Position numbers and translations under genes: made by a program
Assembly: GCA_029260675.1 (NCBI GenBank)
Contig: JAJDCV010000404.1
Coordinates: 1-6,405, forward strand
Length of the DNA: 6,405 bases
Direction: 5' to 3'
Origin: Phycisphaeraceae bacterium
Lineage (GTDB): Bacteria > Planctomycetota > Phycisphaerae > Phycisphaerales > Phycisphaeraceae
Notes under the pieces: model-generated
Seen by the model: only the letters and a program-made list of their open reading frames with translations
Databases searched by the model: none
Told to the model about the DNA's origin: nothing
Shown: piece after piece, positions 1 through 5,910 of the stretch
How the letters are laid out: each line of letters begins with the position of its first letter
Position numbering within the stretch: position 1 is the first letter of the stretch

Positions 1-459
1 CTCCAAGACAGCGAGTACTGGAGCACGCCCGCTTTGGATCTCGCCAAGTACCCAACCACTAAACTCGGGGGCGAGCAGCCTTTCGTCCTCGATGCGCACG
101 ATATCGGTTGTAGTGGGCAGGGTGTCAGGAAAACTCATCGCCGGGCCGCTCGTTTCAAGTGACTCGACCGCGACCCTGTGCCGCGATGTGATATGCGCCG
201 TTAAGAGCTTACGGTATTCGTTCGCGTGGACAGGGGGACTGCGAAAGTCATCCACTGGCGACTCCGTTCGAGCGAGTTGGTCGATCGCATGAGCCAGGTC
301 TTCCGGAAGATCGGCGTGGACGCCCCATGCACAGCGACTCACGCCACGTACCAGGCAGAACATGGGGCCGGCCGTCGGCGCCGGTTCCCTTGTCGACACG
401 ATGCGACCCCGCTGATCGCGCATAAAACAGAGATCAAGAAACTGTTGTGGCGTGCTCAT
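1..459 (-). CDS. Probable GNAT-family N-acetyltransferase, N-terminal part (3' end beyond the window)
   Basis: An uninterrupted minus-strand frame of 153 codons runs from ATG at 459 to the left edge. It begins MSTPQQFLDLCFM. Recognisable stretches are 'PTAGPMFCLVRG', 'VHADLPEDLAHAIDQLA', 'SGPAMSFPDT', 'IVRIEDERLL' and 'GWVLGEIQSGRAPVLAVLE'. From memory, this succession matches the N-terminal half of a GNAT-like acetyltransferase family in which a 'P-VAV-EDG' strand leads into the acetyl-CoA-binding fold. That catalytic half lies outside the window, so the activity and the substrate cannot be seen. An in-frame ATG at 474 would add five residues (MFSCR), and a stop at 481-483 excludes anything longer. 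Neither start has a clear Shine-Dalgarno sequence; I chose 459 because its N-terminus looks like the family's. The gene follows glutamate dehydrogenase on the same strand after 117 nt, so it may be a separate transcript. That it is a real gene is fairly sure; the family is moderately sure. Confidence 0.66.
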   Translation of the reverse strand, partial: MSTPQQFLDLCFMRDQRGRIVSTREPAPTAGPMFCLVRGVSRCAWGVHADLPEDLAHAIDQLARTESPVDDFRSPPVHANEYRKLLTAHITSRHRVAVESLETSGPAMSFPDTLPTTTDIVRIEDERLLAPEFSGWVLGEIQSGRAPVLAVLE

Positions 460-508
460 TCGACAGCTAAACATAGCAGATTACGACACCGTGAGGATGC
501 CTGGATCG

Positions 509-528
509 CTTCACACACGCCGGTGAAG
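509..528. other. Weak hairpin between glutamate dehydrogenase and the acetyltransferase gene
   Basis: A perfect 6-bp inverted repeat, CTTCAC / GTGAAG, encloses an 8-nt loop about 50 nt past the dehydrogenase stop codon. No T-run follows on either strand, so it is not a standard intrinsic terminator. It could be an RNA 3'-end stabiliser or chance. Nothing else stands out in the 117-nt gap at 460-576. Confidence 0.2.
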
Positions 529-576
529 AAGTCTCGATTGACCTGCCTCCATATCTTTGGGAAGACTCAGAAGCGG

Positions 577-1887
577 TCAGTTCGCCTCGGTGAAGTACCG
601 CTGGGTCCCCCCGGCCTCCACGGCGTCGCCGATGCGTTTCAGGGCATGGGCGTAGGCGGCGGTGCGCATGTCGGTCTTGTGCTGCTCCATCAGGTCGTAA
701 ACGGCGTTGAACTCGTCCCGCATGATTTTATCGAGCCTTTCGCGGACCTCCTCGACGGGCCAGTAGAACCCCTGGCGGTTCTGGACCCACTCGAAGTAGC
801 TGACCGTGACCCCGCCTGCGTTGGCGAGGATGTCCGGGATGACCAGCGTGCCACGTTGGGCGAGCGATGTGTCTGCGTCGGGAGTCGTCGGGCCGTTGGC
901 GACCTCGACGATGACCTTGGCCTTGATGTTGGCGGCGTTATCTGTGGTGATCTGGTTTTCCAGCGCCGCGGGGATCAGCACATCGACATCCAGCTCAAGC
1001 AGTTGCTCGTTGCTGATCGACTCGGCCTGGATCGCTTCGCAGACCGAGCCGTCGCAGTAGACCGCCTTGAGTTTGCGCGACTGGTTCTTGAACTGGATCA
1101 GGCTGGGCACGTCGAAACCATCTGCCTTGTAGATGCCGCCCTTGGAATCACTCACCGCGACGACCTTGTACCCGTCGGTGTGCAGCAGCTTCACCGCGTT
1201 CTGCCCGCCGTTGCCGAAGCCCTGCACCGCGACGGTGATCTGGGTCGGGTCCCATCCGCGTTGCTTCTCCAGCTCCTTGATGCAGTAGTACGCCCCGCGC
1301 CCGGTCGCGTCGTCTCGGCCTAGGCTGCCGCCCAGGGGGATCGGCTTGCCGGTGATCACCGCCGGGCTGTGTTGCCTCTTGATCTTGGAAAACTCGTCCA
1401 TCATCCAACCCATGATCCGGGCGTTGGTGTAGACGTCCGGTGCGGGGATGTCGACGTCGGGCCCGATGAAGTCGGCGACCTGCTGGATAAACCCGCGCGA
1501 CAGCCGTTCCAACTCCATGTGCGACAACTCGCGTGGGTCCACGGTGACCCCGCCCTTGCCCCCGCCGAACGGGATACCCACCACGGCACACTTGCAGGTC
1601 ATCCAGAACGCCAGCGCCTTGACCTCGTCGAGGCTGACGCCTGGGTGGTATCGGATGCCGCCCTTGGTCGGGCCCCGGTGGCTGTTGTGCCGGACGCGGT
1701 AGCCCTCGAACACCTTCAGCGAGCCGTCGTCCATCCGTACGGGGATCGAGATGTGAATCACGGCCTTGGGGTGGCGCAGCAGTTCGACGACCTCGGGGTC
1801 GAGCCCGGCGATCTTCCCCGCCTTATCAAGCCGGCCGATCGCGTCGGCGAACAGGGTGCCTGTCGGTGCGGTTTGTGTATCGGTCAT
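577..1887 (-). CDS. gdhA: Glutamate dehydrogenase (Glu/Leu/Phe/Val dehydrogenase family)
   Basis: This cytoplasmic enzyme interconverts glutamate with 2-oxoglutarate plus ammonia, using NAD(P). Its 436 aa match the usual length of hexameric bacterial GDHs. The N-terminal substrate domain carries GPTKGGIRYHP (Lys75), Lys99 in 'TCKCAV', GGGKGG with the expected catalytic Lys111, and PAPDVYT with the expected catalytic Asp151. The motif PIPLGGSLGRDDATGRG (182-198) leads into the Rossmann domain, whose dinucleotide loop is GFGNGG (223-228). Asp247 in 'SDSKGGIY' follows the second strand. Later family motifs are 'LIPAALENQIT', 'VEVANGPTTPDAD' and 'ILANAGGVTVSYFEWVQN'. The pattern is closer to the GudB/RocG type than to E. 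coli GdhA, so NAD use is plausible but unproven; the symbol is generic. AAGGAT lies 6 nt before the ATG. The gene starts 3 nt after the stop of the exported-protein gene, so the two are probably co-transcribed. No key residue is missing. Confidence 0.96.
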   Translation of the reverse strand: MTDTQTAPTGTLFADAIGRLDKAGKIAGLDPEVVELLRHPKAVIHISIPVRMDDGSLKVFEGYRVRHNSHRGPTKGGIRYHPGVSLDEVKALAFWMTCKCAVVGIPFGGGKGGVTVDPRELSHMELERLSRGFIQQVADFIGPDVDIPAPDVYTNARIMGWMMDEFSKIKRQHSPAVITGKPIPLGGSLGRDDATGRGAYYCIKELEKQRGWDPTQITVAVQGFGNGGQNAVKLLHTDGYKVVAVSDSKGGIYKADGFDVPSLIQFKNQSRKLKAVYCDGSVCEAIQAESISNEQLLELDVDVLIPAALENQITTDNAANIKAKVIVEVANGPTTPDADTSLAQRGTLVIPDILANAGGVTVSYFEWVQNRQGFYWPVEEVRERLDKIMRDEFNAVYDLMEQHKTDMRTAAYAHALKRIGDAVEAGGTQRYFTEAN

Positions 1888-1890
1888 GGC

Positions 1891-2769
1891 TTATCCTTGA
1901 TCCGCTGGCGGGGGAGGGGCATCTATCCGGGCCCCGTCGGGCTGGGTGAACGTGGATTCATCGGGTTCTACGAAACGGTAGTTGGCCAGATCCAATTGCC
2001 CAAGCATCTCGCCGATCTTGCCGGTCCCTGATTCCCAATTCCACATGCTCATCCGCGTCGGCAGTGTGACGCCATCAACATCTTCAAACGCTTCATACAC
2101 GGCGACGTGGGGCTCTTTCTCCGCGTCGTGTGTGTCCTTGCCGTAGGTCACGATGTACGCCAGTGCCGCCAGGCGGTCGGTGTCGGGGTCTCGGTAGACC
2201 AGGTACCAGTCGTCGGGCGAATCCCCTGTCCCCGCATCGAAGGTGAGCATGCCGGCGGGAAGAATGTGGTGCGCATCCAACGGTTTGGGGCCCGCGTCCA
2301 CAAGCGTCGTGCCGGGGTCGGCGAGCTTGAACGGCGCGGCGGCGAAGTAGGGCCAGGTCAGCAGGTGGAACCGCGCCATCCCGGGCGGAACGGGGGCATC
2401 GGCGGGCGCTATCCAGGCGTCCTCCCCGTCCAGGACCATGACCGCGCCGTCCCCCGTCTCGATACGCGACCTGCCGACGGGTGTGTCGAACGTCATCGTG
2501 CCTGCCAAGGCGGTGTTGCCGCCGAAAGTAACCGTGATGTCTGCCTGAAGCGCAGAATGTGTACGGTAGGCTTCGACGCCGTGCGCCCGGCCGATCTTGT
2601 CAGCGAAGGGCGAGAGGGTGACGCCCTCTGGTTGCGTGGCGGGTTGTGTGGTCGGCTGTGTCGCAGGTTGGGTTGTGGGCTGGGTTGCTGCGGGTGCACC
2701 ATCCTCCGCGATCAGGGGCGGGGCTATCAGTAGCGCGAAGATCAGTGGTAGTGTCTTGAAACGGTTCAT
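1891..2769 (-). CDS. Exported protein of unknown function with a TQP-repeat linker, possibly DUF6503/LolA-like
   Basis: The protein has 292 aa from ATG 2769. Residues 1-21 form a typical Sec signal peptide: a short Arg/Lys start, a hydrophobic core (LPLIFALLIAPPLIA) and likely cleavage after Ala21. There is no lipobox cysteine, so it is probably periplasmic or secreted rather than a lipoprotein. Residues 29-47 are a TQP-rich linker. The rest (about 50-292) looks like a soluble beta-rich domain with stretches such as 'KIGRAHGVEAYRTHSAL', 'TMTFDTPVGRSRIE', 'MVLDGEDAWI', 'LVYRDPDTDRLAAL' and 'DVDGVTLPTRMSMW'. These recall the DUF6503 / LolA-like group that may bind lipid or other hydrophobic ligands, but I cannot confirm it and no enzyme motif is visible. 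An in-frame start at 2802 would place 11 charged residues before the signal peptide and would overlap the upstream stop codon. The chosen start has AGAGGAAG just upstream and sits 32 nt after the flavoprotein gene, consistent with one operon. Confidence 0.85.
   Translation of the reverse strand: MNRFKTLPLIFALLIAPPLIAEDGAPAATQPTTQPATQPTTQPATQPEGVTLSPFADKIGRAHGVEAYRTHSALQADITVTFGGNTALAGTMTFDTPVGRSRIETGDGAVMVLDGEDAWIAPADAPVPPGMARFHLLTWPYFAAAPFKLADPGTTLVDAGPKPLDAHHILPAGMLTFDAGTGDSPDDWYLVYRDPDTDRLAALAYIVTYGKDTHDAEKEPHVAVYEAFEDVDGVTLPTRMSMWNWESGTGKIGEMLGQLDLANYRFVEPDESTFTQPDGARIDAPPPPADQG
1893..1898 (-). promoter_or_regulatory. Ribosome binding site of the dehydrogenase, inside the preceding gene
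   Basis: AAGGAT is followed by five bases and then the ATG at 1887. The motif overlaps the last codons and the TAA stop (1891-1893) of the upstream gene. Ribosomes finishing that gene would arrive at this site, which suggests translational coupling. It also confirms the dehydrogenase start. Confidence 0.7.
2629..2685 (-). repeat. Tandem TQP-coding repeat (linker of the exported protein)
   Basis: Five TQP units in the pattern TQP-TTQP-ATQP-TTQP-ATQP are encoded by 12-nt, slightly diverged units. The segment lies between the signal peptide and the folded domain, so it is likely a flexible spacer. Such repeats can change in copy number by slippage. Confidence 0.8.
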
Positions 2770-2775
2770 GGTTGT

Positions 2776-2784
2776 CTTCCTCTT
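2776..2784 (-). promoter_or_regulatory. Ribosome binding site that decides the exported-protein start
   Basis: The minus strand reads AAGAGGAAG, followed by six bases and ATG at 2769. No comparable motif precedes the longer in-frame start at 2802, so the shorter form with a proper signal peptide is preferred. Confidence 0.65.
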
Positions 2785-2801
2785 GTAAGTTGATCGAGTC
2801 A

Positions 2802-5195
2802 CTAGACCGCACGCCCATTGACGGTCAGCTCCGCCATCCGCACCGGCGAGGCACCGAGTGTATCAACCCCCAGCACCTCTCCGGTATTCCTGTTGATCCG
2901 CCCGAAGCCGAGCACCCCGGTCGGGCAGCTCTGCACGCAGGCCGAGCACCGCACGCACTGGGGGTCCTCCATCGGCAGGCCCTTGTTGGCGAAGTTCATG
3001 ATGTCGATCCCCTGGTGGCACACGCTGGTGCAGACGTTGCAGGAGATACACTTTTTCTTGTCGCTTAGGATCCGGAACTGGCTGAACCGCGCGTAGATGT
3101 GCATCAGCGCCGCCAGCGGGCAGGCGAACCGGCACCAGACCCGCCCGGAGAACCAGAAGTAGAACGCGACGCCGAAGATCCCGGCCCAGAGCAGATCGAC
3201 CGACCAGACGTAGTTGAGATAACGCATCAGCCCACCGATCTGAGAGCCGTGAGCGTTCTTGCCTTCAAAGATCAGGTTGTACCCCGTGGTCGCCCAGCCC
3301 CCCGGTGTGATCCAGGAGATGATCCTTAAAACCAACAGCGCGGTGACGATCCACAGGAAGACCTGCCCGATCATGTTCAGCCGGTTCCACCTCGGGCCGT
3401 GCGGCATCTTGTGCCGGTGGGCGTCACCCATCGTCTCGGCCAGCGCGCCGCAGGAACAGATCCACCCGCAGTACGCCCCTTTGCCCCAACGCCAGACGAT
3501 CAGCGGGATCAACACGAATGTCTGGAGGAACCCGATGATCAGCCACGCCCAGATGGGTTGATAGGTAAACACGTTCCAGAACATCAACGGCCAGGCGAGA
3601 ATGAACCCGACGCTGCGCCAGTATTCGCGGCCGTGATTGTCCCATTCAGTGATGGGGAATAGCGCATCGGCGACCGCCTTGCCTCCACCGCCATCGAACA
3701 GGCCGTTGTGCCCCATCCAAGGCAGCAGGACGTACGGCAGCAGGAACAAAGGTACGCATTGAATCGCCATCAGCGTCAGGGTTTGGAGTTTGACGTAAGG
3801 TGTTCGGCGGCGCTTGATCCGCTTGATGCCGAAGATCACGATGCACAGACAGTACGCCAGCGAGTACCAGAAGCTCGGCTTCTGGATGGAGAGCATCATT
3901 GTCCCCAGGAAATTGGCGGGGCTGTCCGGGCTCGCGATATTGAAGGGGAACCAGTGGTGGTCTTTAAAGATGCCCTTGAGGTCGAAACCTGCACTGCTCT
4001 TCCAGTGGTAGAGCATGACACAGAATGCAAAGAACAGGGCGAAACCGATGTAGCTGCTCAACCGCCACTCTCCACGGATCGGGACGCCGCTGCGCCGGAA
4101 GAAATCCAGCGGCGCCTCCCGGCCGATCATCGTGAAGACCGCTTCGTTTTCAATTGTCTGGTTGTTGCCTTGGCTATCGGTGACGACTACGTCGTCTTCG
4201 TGGATTTCCTTGACCTTGCTCGCCATTATCAGCGTGACCGACCCGGCCTTGCGGTGGTCGTTGAGGAACGCGCCGGCGGCGGTGGTGATCCGCTCGCTGC
4301 TGGGCTCCTCGACCACGGCGTCCTCCGCCATCGGGTCGGCGGCCAGCATGTTCAACTTCTCGACGTTCTCGGGTTTGGGTCGGCTGAATTCCGGCTTGCG
4401 GTAGCTGACCGTGACGTGGCTGCCGCAGGCGCCCAACGCGATCGCGGTCTCCATCGCGGTGTCGCCGCCCCCGACGATCAGGATTTTCTTGCCGCAGTAG
4501 TCCTTGGGGTCGTGCAGGCGGTTGGAGACTTTGCCGAGGTCTTCGCCCGGCACGCCGAGCTTGCGGAAGTTGCCGGACCGTCCGATCCCGACGACCACGC
4601 GGTGCGCCAGCAGGTTTTCACCGTCGGGGATGACGACTTCCAGCAGCCCGCCCTTGCGGACGATCCGTTCTGACCGGGTGCGCCTGGGCTGGATGTCGTA
4701 TTCTTTCAGGTATCCGTGGAGCGTATCGACCAACCCCTCTTTGACCGCCGCCCCCTCGCCGAACTGCAATGCCCCGGCCGGGGTCATGTCGGTCGGGTAG
4801 GTGAATATCGGCTTGCCCTTGGGGAAGTTCACCACGGTCGAGAAGGGCTCGGAGGCCTCCAGCAAGTCAAAGCTAAGGTTATTCTTTCTCGCCTCGATCG
4901 CCGCCGCCACGCCGGACACGCCCGCGCCGATCACGACCAGGTCCAGCACTTTGTTACCGTCGCGCCCGGCGTTCCTATCTCGCTTCTGGAACGAAGCGTC
5001 CGCGATGATTGTCTGCACCGCCCGCGCACCGGTGTCGGAAGAAAACTTTAACAGCGGGATCCCCGTGATGTCCCCGACGACATATAATCCAGGCACTGCG
5101 GTAGATCCGTCGGGGTTGACAACCGGCAGCTTCTCGACATGCCCCGCCGGCCAACGGGTGTGCAGCCAACGCATGTAGCATCTGATCGGATTCAC
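2802..5195 (-). CDS. Membrane NAD(P)H-flavoprotein / 4Fe-4S ferredoxin fusion (NapH-like)
   Basis: This 797-aa protein probably moves electrons from NAD(P)H through FAD to membrane-associated iron-sulfur clusters; the final acceptor is unknown. Residues 1-65 begin with 'YMRWLHTRWPAG' and carry VPGLYVVGDITGIP (34-47), the FAD-binding motif usually found at the C-terminal end of thioredoxin-reductase-like enzymes. A first Rossmann fold has GAGVSG (90-95) and an acidic strand end (Glu113), as for FAD. A second has VGGGDTAME (241-249) and 'YRKPEFSR' (265-272), whose Arg suits NADPH. No CxxC redox disulfide is present, so it is not thioredoxin reductase. About seven membrane helices span 380-683. 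CGWICSCG gives Cys576, 580 and 582, and VWCRFACP gives Cys688 and 692. A 2[4Fe-4S] ferredoxin follows: Cys716, 719, 722, 726 and Cys747, 750, 753, 757. The start is GTG 5195, chosen for GGGAGGT nine nt upstream; ATG 5174 is the alternative. The TAG stop is followed directly by TGA. It leads the operon. Domains are sure; the physiological role is not. Confidence 0.9.
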   Translation of the reverse strand: MNPIRCYMRWLHTRWPAGHVEKLPVVNPDGSTAVPGLYVVGDITGIPLLKFSSDTGARAVQTIIADASFQKRDRNAGRDGNKVLDLVVIGAGVSGVAAAIEARKNNLSFDLLEASEPFSTVVNFPKGKPIFTYPTDMTPAGALQFGEGAAVKEGLVDTLHGYLKEYDIQPRRTRSERIVRKGGLLEVVIPDGENLLAHRVVVGIGRSGNFRKLGVPGEDLGKVSNRLHDPKDYCGKKILIVGGGDTAMETAIALGACGSHVTVSYRKPEFSRPKPENVEKLNMLAADPMAEDAVVEEPSSERITTAAGAFLNDHRKAGSVTLIMASKVKEIHEDDVVVTDSQGNNQTIENEAVFTMIGREAPLDFFRRSGVPIRGEWRLSSYIGFALFFAFCVMLYHWKSSAGFDLKGIFKDHHWFPFNIASPDSPANFLGTMMLSIQKPSFWYSLAYCLCIVIFGIKRIKRRRTPYVKLQTLTLMAIQCVPLFLLPYVLLPWMGHNGLFDGGGGKAVADALFPITEWDNHGREYWRSVGFILAWPLMFWNVFTYQPIWAWLIIGFLQTFVLIPLIVWRWGKGAYCGWICSCGALAETMGDAHRHKMPHGPRWNRLNMIGQVFLWIVTALLVLRIISWITPGGWATTGYNLIFEGKNAHGSQIGGLMRYLNYVWSVDLLWAGIFGVAFYFWFSGRVWCRFACPLAALMHIYARFSQFRILSDKKKCISCNVCTSVCHQGIDIMNFANKGLPMEDPQCVRCSACVQSCPTGVLGFGRINRNTGEVLGVDTLGASPVRMAELTVNGRAV

Positions 5196-5203
5196 TTGAG
5201 CGC

Positions 5204-5210
5204 ACCTCCC
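5204..5210 (-). promoter_or_regulatory. Strong ribosome binding site for a GTG start of the fusion gene
   Basis: The minus strand reads GGGAGGT, with nine bases between GGAGG and GTG 5195. This is the best Shine-Dalgarno match in the window. It argues against the longer open frame, which reaches 5276, and against the ATG at 5174, which has no such motif in place. Confidence 0.75.
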
Positions 5211-5261
5211 TGATCGTGAATGGCATGATACACCACGGACCGGGGGTCGCCAGTGGTCAGA

Positions 5262-5283
5262 TGATATACACGTCACAAGACGT
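5262..5283. promoter_or_regulatory. Candidate operator in the divergent region (CRP/FNR-like half-site plus a short inverted repeat)
   Basis: TGATA-N6-TCACA at 5262-5277 matches 8 of 10 positions of the E. coli CRP consensus TGTGA-N6-TCACA. It overlaps a perfect inverted repeat, ACGTC-ACAA-GACGT (5270-5283), which is followed by TTTTTATT. The site lies between two divergent genes and its centre is about 60 nt before the start site predicted from the TATACT motif at 5317. It could be a regulator site, a weak terminator with a 5-bp stem, or chance. Confidence 0.25.
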
Positions 5284-5316
5284 TTTTATTCCGCGTCTGG
5301 CGATGCGGTGTTCAGG

Positions 5317-5322
5317 TATACT
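5317..5322 (+). promoter_or_regulatory. Candidate -10 element of the zinc-ribbon membrane gene
   Basis: TATACT differs from the consensus TATAAT at one position and lies 18 nt before the ATG at 5341. No good -35 hexamer is seen 16-18 nt upstream, so a promoter here would probably need an activator or be weak. The transcript leader would be only about 10-13 nt long, too short for a normal Shine-Dalgarno arrangement. Confidence 0.3.
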
Positions 5323-5340
5323 TTCCGATCGAGACCAAGT

Positions 5341-5898
5341 ATGTCTTTAGATACCGACAAGCCGAAGCAAAGCGACCTGCCTTTCGCGGGTTTGTGTTGC
5401 CCGAAGTGCGATTACGATCTCACAGGCACGGTCGAGCCGCGCTGTCCGGAGTGTGGCGAGGTGTTCGACCCGGCGGAATTGCATCCACTTTCGGTGAAAT
5501 ACAGTAGTGCGTGGTGGTATGGTAGACCATCGTGGCGAGTCACAATGACATCTGTTCTATTGGCAATCTACCTGCCTAACACTTGGATATTCTGGTCCCG
5601 TCCTTTGTGGGTGGTCATTCAATGTTGGCGAGAATTGATGGTTTGGGCGTTGTATTTCCCGATCTATCCGGGAGGCATGAGGGTGTTATGGGAACAGTGG
5701 GGCCAGTACCGTTATTACAACTTAAGTGTGGATTGGCTAACCACTCTATTCTTAGTCATCACGATAGTTTTGATTGCTGGCAGCGCTCTAATTGGTAGGC
5801 GTTCACGTCTATTGCTTTTGACTGTATGTGTAGTGATGTTTTTATTCCAGATATACAATGCAATTGGCGGCTACGAAGAATCTACCCGTATTTATTGA
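5341..5898 (+). CDS. Zinc-ribbon membrane protein of unknown function (planctomycete type)
   Basis: The function of this 185-aa protein is not known to me. Near the N-terminus two pairs of cysteines, CPKC (20-23) and CPEC (35-38), separated by 'DYDLTGTVEPR', form a zinc-ribbon-like motif that I associate with many short Phycisphaerae membrane proteins. The rest is hydrophobic, with likely membrane segments near 68-85, 90-107, 131-151 and 156-174, and Arg-rich joints such as 'GRRSR' (152-156). The ribbon is probably cytoplasmic and may bind nucleic acid or a partner, but nothing shows which. I chose ATG 5341; an in-frame GTG at 5308 would add 11 residues and overlap the TATACT motif. No clear ribosome binding site precedes either start. 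The gene is opposite in strand to everything around it and converges on the right-edge ferredoxin gene with a 12-nt gap. Its second half is markedly AT-richer than its neighbours (25 of 60 G+C at 5701-5760, against 44 of 60 at 1201-1260). Confidence 0.8.
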   Translation: MSLDTDKPKQSDLPFAGLCCPKCDYDLTGTVEPRCPECGEVFDPAELHPLSVKYSSAWWYGRPSWRVTMTSVLLAIYLPNTWIFWSRPLWVVIQCWRELMVWALYFPIYPGGMRVLWEQWGQYRYYNLSVDWLTTLFLVITIVLIAGSALIGRRSRLLLLTVCVVMFLFQIYNAIGGYEESTRIY

Positions 5899-5910
5899 TC
5901 TTTATGCCGA

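Noticed and set aside
226..1323. Long plus-strand open frame of 365 codons
   Set aside because: It lies mostly opposite the well-supported glutamate dehydrogenase and the acetyltransferase frame. Its translation has no family-like motifs, as expected of an antisense frame in high-GC DNA.
2107..2733. Plus-strand open frame of 208 codons
   Set aside because: It is antisense to the exported-protein gene. Its Gly/Cys-rich end is just the reverse of the TQP repeat.
3708..4673. Plus-strand open frame of 321 codons
   Set aside because: It is antisense to the flavoprotein fusion, whose motifs are clear. Its Arg/Asp/Val-rich translation is typical of an antisense shadow frame.
2802..5195. Thioredoxin reductase or bacillithiol disulfide reductase as the product name
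   Set aside because: The two dinucleotide folds fit, but no CxxC redox pair is present and the C-terminal half is a membrane ferredoxin.
5196..5276. N-terminal extension of the fusion protein up to 5276
   Set aside because: The extra 27 residues look unlike protein-coding sequence and have no ribosome binding site, while GTG 5195 has a strong one. The segment is better read as control region.
5270..5289. Intrinsic terminator (inverted repeat followed by TTTTTATT)
   Set aside because: The stem is only 5 bp and AT-containing, and no upstream plus-strand gene needs termination there. An operator or chance is as likely.
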